Positions 1 to 7,400 of a stretch of 23,461 nucleotides of DNA are shown here, piece by piece. Source of the DNA: Bacteroidota bacterium (GTDB taxonomy: Bacteria; Bacteroidota; Bacteroidia; CAILMK01); assembly GCA_013287095.1 (NCBI GenBank), contig JABDEJ010000033.1:1-23461 (forward strand), given 5' to 3'. The position numbers and the translations under genes are program-made. The notes under the pieces were generated by a model. The model was not told the origin of the DNA. It saw nothing but the letters and a program-made list of their open reading frames with translations, and made no database searches. How positions within the stretch are numbered: position 1 is the first letter of the stretch; every line of letters begins with the position of its first letter.

Positions 1-243
1 AGAGGGCTGGTAACAACAAAACCGCCTGCACATTCGGTTGAAAATGCCGGAAGTAAACAAGGGCCAGCCAAATCTGGTACATTGTCAGTATAAGAGCATC
101 CATTATTCATGGTTATGGTCATCGTTCCGGCATAAAATTTATAAGGATCAGGGAAACTGATTACACGGGGAAATTTAGAATTCGAAGACGATGGCGTACC
201 TCCTGGAAACAGCCAGGAATATGCCGAAACGTGGCGGGTACCC
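1..243 (-). pseudogene. Inverted fragment of a T9SS giant PKD protein (module 3/4 of copy 1)
   Basis: Read on the minus strand from about 243 down to 1, an open frame encodes about 80 residues containing YSWLFPGGTPSSS, then NNGCSYTDN, then AFSTECAGGFVV. These align in order and nearly without gaps to residues ~230-304 of the giant at 4420 (YSWSFPGG, DDGCTYSN, AFQTLCAG) and to residues ~230-300 of the giant at 9653 (YSWSFPGG, SSGCSYT, EFTNECTA). The frame is open from 293 to the window edge but matches the family only left of about 243. It is therefore a piece of a PKD-like module facing opposite to the gene it belongs to. It lacks a signal peptide and start and is not expected to be expressed as it stands. 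Homology was judged by eye; frame and orientation are directly visible. Whether the inversion is biological or an assembly artefact cannot be told here. Confidence 0.8.
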
Positions 244-3200
244 GTATCATTCCTATAACGGCTGTGAAAACCAGGTCTTTTACCCAACCTTTGTCACTGT
301 AAACGGGCCGGCTGCCAGCTTCAAATCGAGCGACAACCAGATCTGCGCGGCAACAGATACCGTACATTTTATAAACACTTCAGATACCACCCAGGATTCA
401 ACGGTCAGATACACCTGGTATATATTTGATTCAACAGATAAACAACTCGTAGCCACTAACAATAAAATTGGCCCGACAGCAACCTATGATACTTTTTACG
501 TGCCGGGAAGATTAGGGAAATTCGGGGTATCATTGGTTGCAACAAGCTTAAGTGGCTGCAAGGATTCTGAAAACGCTTTGAATTTTATTATCGCGGCAAA
601 TCCGAGGTCAAATTTTGATTCGCTGCCCCGGTCGAATGTATGTGTTGGATCGCTTGTAACCCTTCTGGCTGATCCAATCCCGGCGGAAGGGAAATACTTT
701 AATTACAAATATAAATGGCGTGTAAAAGATGAACTGGTGCAGGGATCACCAGATTCAACAAGTCTTAACTTTTTTAGTTATAGTCCTGACAGCCTGGGGC
801 CTTATGATGTGTACCTGTATGTCTCAAATGGACACTGTAATTCTGACACGACAAAAAAAGCTTTTTTTAAAGTTATTGGCGACCTTACCCATGTATTCGC
901 TTCGGCTGATGCAGGCTGCCTGAACCCCGACCTTGAAATTACGGCCGGTGTGGGACGCGAAGAAAAATATCCGAACGATCCGGCCCATCCGCAATTGTAC
1001 CATTGGTTTCTTGATGCCGATGCTATTGGACTTGAATATGATATTAAATTCGTAACCCCTGATTCCTCTTCTACAAAGATAATCATGACAAAGTCAGGCT
1101 GCTACCCGATCCATCTCGCCATATCCTCAATACTGGATGGTGACACTTGTACACAAATTTATCCCGTCACAGGCCAACCCAACCTGGTAATATGTGCCGG
1201 TGCCGGCCTGGATTTTTCTGCAGGGCAACTGGGCTGTCCCGGCGATACTATAAACATTGTCAACTATTCTCCTCCCAACGCGTATGGTTTTAAATGGACC
1301 ATCATCCCGGCAAGTGATGTCACTTTCATTTCACCGGATACATCAAAGAATCTAAAGGTTATTTTTAATACAGATACCTGCCATAAGATCATCTTGTCCG
1401 GTTCCAGGGCTGTGAATGGTGTGATTTGCTCCGATATGGATACACAATATGTTTGCTATTATATTCCGCACCCTGATTTTTATGCAACCAATCCTTCATT
1501 TTATTGTGCCCCGGCGGTCACTTCTTTTATCAATACCACAAAAAACAACATTTACGCAAATGGGTACATATGGAATTTTGGTGATGGGTCCAGCTATATC
1601 AGCCCGGATACGAGTTATGTATCGCATGTATACCAGCACTTTTACCAGACCCAGTATGCAATATCACTTACCGCGATAGGCACAAACGGTTGCAATAAAA
1701 CCATTACCAAAACAAATGCCATAAACCTTATTGGGCCCGTGCCTTTGTTTACCATGGACAAAAACGCAGGATGCGATAGCGTATTCGTCAATTTTACCAA
1801 TATCAGCAAAAACGTTAAGAAGTTTTATTTTCTGAATGGCGATGCCTCCCCGCCTGATTCGGTAAGCCTGCCCCCGCACTTATACGTACTGAACGACCCA
1901 AGCCTCGATTCGATCTTTTTTTACCCTACTATTCTTTCGCTTGATGACACCTTGTGCAAAGACTATTACCAGGATACCGTCAAAATATACCGGGCATCGT
2001 CAAATTTTAAACTACAGACCAGTGTTACCGTTGGCTGCGTCCCCCTTACGGTTCATTTTACAGCAACAGCCCAACTGGCCAATACCTGGAAATGGGATTT
2101 CAATGGGGATGGCATCATTGATGATTCTGTTGACCAAAACCCTGTTTACACTTATACCAAACCAGGGGTGTACCGGGCGGTCCTCGTTGCATCCAGCCAC
2201 GGGCAATGTCCTATTACCATTTTGAGTGATACCATTGTCGTAGCCCCAAATGCCTTAGCGGGTTTTACTACTTCAGAAAAAGCATTTTGCGGCACTCAAA
2301 ATATTTCTTTTAAAAACACAAGCCAAAACACGGTTCGTTTTACCCTTGACTTTGGTGATGGTTCTGTTGACAGCAATATCATAACCAACCACAAATATTA
2401 TTATGACCCAGTCCATGATACCGGAGATTCCGTATCATTTTTTCCAAAGCTAACAGCTTATAATGCAGGAGGTTGCTCAAATACATTTATTGATACCATT
2501 ACAGCTTACAGATTGCCGGTTGCCGGGTTTACTTATTCGATACCAACAGGTTGTGATCCTTTAAAGGTTAATTTTACAGATACAAGCCTGTACAATTTTG
2601 CCGCTGAATGGGATTTTGATAACAACGGCACTTTCGATGCTTATGGCAAAAATGTTAGCAATATTTACAGCCCAGGATTATACACTGTAAAAATGGTTGC
2701 CATTTCCATCGAGGGTTGTGAGGACTCTGCTGTGAAAGTGAACCTGGTTTCTGTCAATGCAATTCCAAAAACCGATTTCAGCGTTTCTGATTCTGATATC
2801 TGTTCGGGTGATACCGTTCACTTTAGCAACCTTACCGAGCCTGCCGATTCTGTAGTGAAATGGTTCTGGAATTTCGGCGAATCTGCCGCGCCATTCGATA
2901 CCAGCTCGTCCAAAAATCCCTCCTTTGTTTATTATTCACCGGGATGGCATACCGTTAGTCTTGCAGCCATTGACAACAGGGGCTGCGAAGATTATGTAAG
3001 GAAAAGATCTGTATTTGTGGAAGATACGCTGCCGCCTCAAAACACAAAACTTCTTTACGTTTCTGTTATTGACTCCCATACTATTAAGATAGCTTGTCAA
3101 AAAAGCCCTGTCCACAATTTTGAAGCATACCTGATCAGCCAGGTTTCAAATGGCAACCTTATGGTTACCGATACGGAAACCAGTGTAAATGATACGATTT

Positions 3201-4423
3201 TCCTTTTTAAGGATTCTGCTATAAATACCAATTCCTCAAGTTATTGCTTCAATATTCAGACCCAAAATCTGTGTGGCAAAATATCATCACAAAGTTTGGC
3301 CCATTGCACCATTTTGCTGGCAGGATATACAAACCCGGGACCGGGAAACCTGTTGAGTTGGACCGCTTATACAGGGTGGAACCCTGATTGGTATTATATT
3401 TACAGAAAGGATAGCAGCGGCTCCTTTAAGATAATTGATTCTGTGAATGGAAGCGTTTTATCGTGGACTGACACCGCTTTGTGTGACCAGACTTATTGTT
3501 ATTATATCTCCGCAAAAAGCGATGCAGGAGACTATATTTCAAATAGTAATAGCGTTTGCCTCAAAGCGAAATACGTACGGCAGAATACGCCATTAAATAT
3601 GCGATTTGCAACCGTAGTCAACAACGGCAATGTAAATCTGCAATGGGACACTTCTGCTTATAAAGGACTGGTTGGGTACCTGTTAGGGAAATATAATCCA
3701 AATACAGGATGGGTTGATAATTACGCTTTTACGAAATTAAATACCTATACGGATGCAAATGCTAAAGTAAACGACAGCAGCTATATATACCGTGTGAAAA
3801 CCATTGACAAATGCGGGTACCTGGGACCGGAAAGTAATATCGGGACTTCTATTTTACTTAATCAACGCATCAACAATGACAATGTGGCTCTGTCATGGAA
3901 CGCTTATCGCAACTGGCCTGGTGGCGTACAGAACTACCTGCTACAGGTGCAATTAAAAAACAAACAGTTCAAAAACGTGGCCAACCTGCCGGGGACGGAT
4001 ACAACCTATACCGATGATTCTGTGTACAATGCCATTGATACCGCTTACTGCTACAGGGTCATCGCCATTGAAAACGGTTCCACACAAGATACAAGTATAT
4101 CCAATCTTACCTGTGCGGTGCTGCCTTCAAGGGTGTTTGTTCCCAATGCATTTTCCCCTAACAGCGACAGCCTCAATGATGTATGGAAAGTATCGGCTTT
4201 GTCGGTCTTTAATGTAGTTGGAAACAAGCTCACCCAATTTGATGCCAAAATATACAACAGATGGGGCACCCTGGTTTTTGAATCAAACGACATATACAAG
4301 GGATGGGACGGAACATATAAGGGTACCAAAGCCGCGGCTGATGTTTATATTTATGTAATTTCGGCATCGGGGATAGATGATAAATATTTCCAGATAAGTG
4401 GAAACCTAACTTTGCTCAGATGA
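191..4423 (+). CDS. Giant PKD/Fn3 protein with type B T9SS sorting domain, copy 1 (5'-incomplete)
   Basis: First of three tandem paralogs, probably a surface adhesin exported by type IX secretion (inferred). The ATG at 191 gives 1410 residues, but the first ~15 are antisense to the inverted fragment and match nothing in the paralogs. Family homology starts near base 236 (residue ~16), and residue C25 aligns with C348 of copy 2. About 320 N-terminal residues, including the signal peptide, are therefore missing. PKD-like cores are visible at W461-G466 (WNFGDG), W635-G641 (WDFNGDG), D720-S725 (DFGDGS), W807-G813 and W893-F895. Fn3-like modules span ~945-1313 and the sorting domain 1314-1410. From C25 onward the length is within 5 residues of copy 2. 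As written the product has no export signal and could not reach T9SS. The stop overlaps the next start as ATGA, suggesting translational coupling. ATG 191 is probably not a true start. Confidence 0.85.
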   Translation: MAYLLETARNMPKRGGYPYHSYNGCENQVFYPTFVTVNGPAASFKSSDNQICAATDTVHFINTSDTTQDSTVRYTWYIFDSTDKQLVATNNKIGPTATYDTFYVPGRLGKFGVSLVATSLSGCKDSENALNFIIAANPRSNFDSLPRSNVCVGSLVTLLADPIPAEGKYFNYKYKWRVKDELVQGSPDSTSLNFFSYSPDSLGPYDVYLYVSNGHCNSDTTKKAFFKVIGDLTHVFASADAGCLNPDLEITAGVGREEKYPNDPAHPQLYHWFLDADAIGLEYDIKFVTPDSSSTKIIMTKSGCYPIHLAISSILDGDTCTQIYPVTGQPNLVICAGAGLDFSAGQLGCPGDTINIVNYSPPNAYGFKWTIIPASDVTFISPDTSKNLKVIFNTDTCHKIILSGSRAVNGVICSDMDTQYVCYYIPHPDFYATNPSFYCAPAVTSFINTTKNNIYANGYIWNFGDGSSYISPDTSYVSHVYQHFYQTQYAISLTAIGTNGCNKTITKTNAINLIGPVPLFTMDKNAGCDSVFVNFTNISKNVKKFYFLNGDASPPDSVSLPPHLYVLNDPSLDSIFFYPTILSLDDTLCKDYYQDTVKIYRASSNFKLQTSVTVGCVPLTVHFTATAQLANTWKWDFNGDGIIDDSVDQNPVYTYTKPGVYRAVLVASSHGQCPITILSDTIVVAPNALAGFTTSEKAFCGTQNISFKNTSQNTVRFTLDFGDGSVDSNIITNHKYYYDPVHDTGDSVSFFPKLTAYNAGGCSNTFIDTITAYRLPVAGFTYSIPTGCDPLKVNFTDTSLYNFAAEWDFDNNGTFDAYGKNVSNIYSPGLYTVKMVAISIEGCEDSAVKVNLVSVNAIPKTDFSVSDSDICSGDTVHFSNLTEPADSVVKWFWNFGESAAPFDTSSSKNPSFVYYSPGWHTVSLAAIDNRGCEDYVRKRSVFVEDTLPPQNTKLLYVSVIDSHTIKIACQKSPVHNFEAYLISQVSNGNLMVTDTETSVNDTIFLFKDSAINTNSSSYCFNIQTQNLCGKISSQSLAHCTILLAGYTNPGPGNLLSWTAYTGWNPDWYYIYRKDSSGSFKIIDSVNGSVLSWTDTALCDQTYCYYISAKSDAGDYISNSNSVCLKAKYVRQNTPLNMRFATVVNNGNVNLQWDTSAYKGLVGYLLGKYNPNTGWVDNYAFTKLNTYTDANAKVNDSSYIYRVKTIDKCGYLGPESNIGTSILLNQRINNDNVALSWNAYRNWPGGVQNYLLQVQLKNKQFKNVANLPGTDTTYTDDSVYNAIDTAYCYRVIAIENGSTQDTSISNLTCAVLPSRVFVPNAFSPNSDSLNDVWKVSALSVFNVVGNKLTQFDAKIYNRWGTLVFESNDIYKGWDGTYKGTKAAADVYIYVISASGIDDKYFQISGNLTLLR
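235..244. repeat. 10-bp perfect palindrome at the orientation switch
   Basis: cgggtacccg is its own reverse complement. Left of it, family homology is on the minus strand; right of it, on the plus strand. Weaker flanking symmetry exists: the minus strand of 198-220 and the plus strand of 248-278 both contain attcct, ggctgt and ccagg in the same order, with unequal gaps. Such a palindrome forms when two segments sharing a short microhomology are joined head to head. It could equally be the core of an inversion site. The palindrome is certain; its role is inferred. Confidence 0.6.
4130..4420 (+). other. Type B T9SS C-terminal sorting domain (CHU_C-like), copy 1
   Basis: The last 97 residues begin RVFVPNAFSPN, contain NRWGTLVFES and KGWDGTYKG, then DVYIYVI, and end in TLLR. 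These are the hallmarks of the gliding-motility-associated C-terminal domain family that directs Bacteroidota proteins through T9SS. All three copies are exactly 97 residues here, with no gaps. Confidence 0.93.
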
Positions 4424-7400
4424 GATTGAAGCCATGGCATAGAATTATCTGCACGATTATACTCGTGATGATATTGTCTGGCTTTTTTGGTCAAAAAGCA
4501 TCTGCGCAGTGCAGCGGTATTAATTTCAAGGCCAGTACCACAAAAGGCTGTCCTTTGTTGTTGGTAAAATTTTCCGCCATCGGAACATCAACATCCGCCG
4601 GGACAAGTTTTAAATGGGATTTTGGCAATGGCTTTGTGACTGGAAATGACACCATTACAAAGGCATTTACCAACTCAGGACCATATACCATTAGGCTACA
4701 GGCTACCTTATCTGGTGCAAGTACGGCATGCCCTGTTATTACAAAGGATTCTTTTATTACAGTTTACCCGGTACCTGTGCCGGTTATTACTGCAAATCCG
4801 GGATTTCTCGATTGCAATGCAAGTCCTATAACTTTTACAGATAGCACCGTTGGAAGTGTGAGCAGGCAATGGATCATTAATGGGAAAAAGGATACCACCA
4901 GATCAGTCAAATCATATTTACAGCCAGGTTCGTACACCATTAACCTTTTCAGTACCAATAAATTTGGATGCCAGGGTTATGCGACCCAAACGGAACAGGT
5001 ACATAGTTATTTATTGATGGAGATGTGCGACAGTTTTACCGTAACGCCTACATATACGAAGGGCGAGTTTGTATCACAAATACTTATAAATTCTGAAAAC
5101 AGAAAAATTACGAATTATTCCTGGTCCTTTCCCGGAGGAAATCCATCCTCTTCAACAAAAGCATCACCTTCAGGCATTATATATACGGATCTTTCCAAAC
5201 GTTATGATATAACATTAGCTGTAACAGCAGATGATGGGTGTACTTATTCAAATACCGATGAAAGTTTTGTCACTTCTTTTGTAAGCCTGGCATTTCAGAC
5301 TTTGTGTGCAGGCACAAAATATCCGGTTACGCTTTACGAACCTAAAATTGTTCCCTATAATTTCTTATTCCCGGCTGCCTGGATGGATCTAAAACAAGAC
5401 ACTTTAGCATATTATACACCAGGAAACTATTCTGCTACTGTTACCATCCCTGTCACCACTTGCTCTGATATTATCCACTATCCGTTTTATGTAAAGGTGT
5501 TGGGGCCTGCGACAAGTTTTACATCAGACAACAACCAGATATGCCATAGCACAGATACTGTAAGCCTGATAAATACTACTGATACCCTAAATGCACCGAA
5601 CACCAATTTCACATGGTATATCTTTGATTCAACTGATATGAACCTGTTGCCTACCAATAATCAAATTGGCCCGATGACCGATTTTGATACGACTTATATT
5701 CCCGGTAGGCTTGGAAAATTTGGCGTTTCCTTAGTTGCCACAAGTTCGAATGGCTGCAATGATACATTTAACGTTCCCTATTTTATTACCGTCGCCAAGC
5801 CAAAATCGAATTTTGATTCTATTAACCTTCCCTCATGTTATGGGAACACTGTTCACCTGGTATCTCTGCCAACGCCCTCCGAAGGGCCACATACCAACTA
5901 CTCATATACATGGTCGGTCATAAACGAGGCCCCGCAATCACAACCCGATTCTTCCCAGGTTCCATTCTATGATTTTGATACGGACAGCATGGGGGTTTTT
6001 GATGTAAGCCTGGTGGTTTCTAATGGGCACTGCAGTTCCGATACTACCAAAAAAGCTGTTTTCAAAATTATCGGAGATATAACAAGTGTTACGATTGATA
6101 ATCCTGACGGCTGCCTGAACCCGACTTTTACAACCGTTGCCCATGTTAACCATGAAAAAAAATTTCCGAACGACCCGAATCACCCACCATTATATCGTTG
6201 GTGGACCTTAAAAACAGATACGCATTTTGTTCATTTTTTAGATTCTAATGCCAATTCCACAAGAATTGTTATTACGAAGTCGGGTTGCCACCAGATTAAC
6301 CTTGACATAATGACCATCTTAGATGGGGATACCTGTATACAGACCTATCCGACAAATACTCAAAAACCTGCCATTCTCTGCGTTGGGCCTTCGCTGGGTT
6401 ATGTGATTGATCCTCCTTTACCTTTACGATGCCCAGGAGATACGGTCAATGTATATAATCGCTCTACGTATGTAACCAATGGATATAAATGGAAGGTTAT
6501 CCCTGCGAATCAGGCGGTTATTCTCCCTTCCGATACCTCAACGAATATAAGGATCGTCTTTAAAACCGATACCTGCTACAAAATCATCTTATCCGGTACC
6601 AGGGATGTAAACGGCACCTTATGCTCTAATGCAGACACGGCGTTCGCCTGCATTACGCTCCCGAAACCTAACTTTTACACAACCACATCCACATTGTATT
6701 GTGCGCCTGCAATTTCAACCTTTGTAAACACCACTGTTACACCAACACTTGGCAATCAATATATATGGGATTTCGGGGATGGAAAAACATTATATAATCC
6801 GGGTGGCAGTCTTCCACCCGGTGATTCCGTATCCCACGTATATTCAAGCTTTAATAAAGCCGAATATGATGTCAGTCTCACTGCCATAAACTATTTAGGA
6901 TGTAAAACATCAATCGCCAAAAAAGCGATCATAAACATTATAGGTCCCGTGCCGGTTTTCACCATGGATAAAAATACAGGCTGCGACAGTGTGACCGTTC
7001 ATTTTACCAATACCAGCTCCAATGTGAAGAAATTTTATTTTTCTTATGATGATGGCTCTCCGATTGACTCGATAAACCTGGCTCCGCATACATACGTCCT
7101 TAGCGACCCCAGTTTGGATTCGATCGTTTACCATCCAACCCTTATTTCCCTCGATGATACGTCATGCCGGGATTATTTCCAGGACAGTATCAAGGTTTAC
7201 CGTGCATCCTCAGATATAAAAATACTGAGCAATATTTTGAAAGGCTGCGTCCCGCTTACTGTTCAGTTCAATGCGACATCTAAGCTGGCAAATACCTGGA
7301 AATGGGACTTTTACGGGAATGGTACCATTAACGACTCCGTAGATCAGAACCCCGTTTTTACCTATACCAAACCAGGAATATACCGGGCCAGGCTGACAGT

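Noticed and set aside
191..235. ATG 191 as the true start of copy 1
   Set aside because: Its first ~15 residues are the antisense of the inverted fragment, match no paralog and contain no signal peptide; the start was created by the junction.
161..367. 68-residue minus-strand frame across the junction
   Set aside because: It is out of frame with the family homology on the minus strand (codons in the register of 159-161) and antisense to copy 1; no family resemblance.
4420..4515. Copy 2 as a lipoprotein because of the Cys after the signal peptide
   Set aside because: The residues before Cys are S-A-Q; Gln at -1 does not fit a lipobox, whereas AQC after a signal peptidase I site is common in T9SS cargo.
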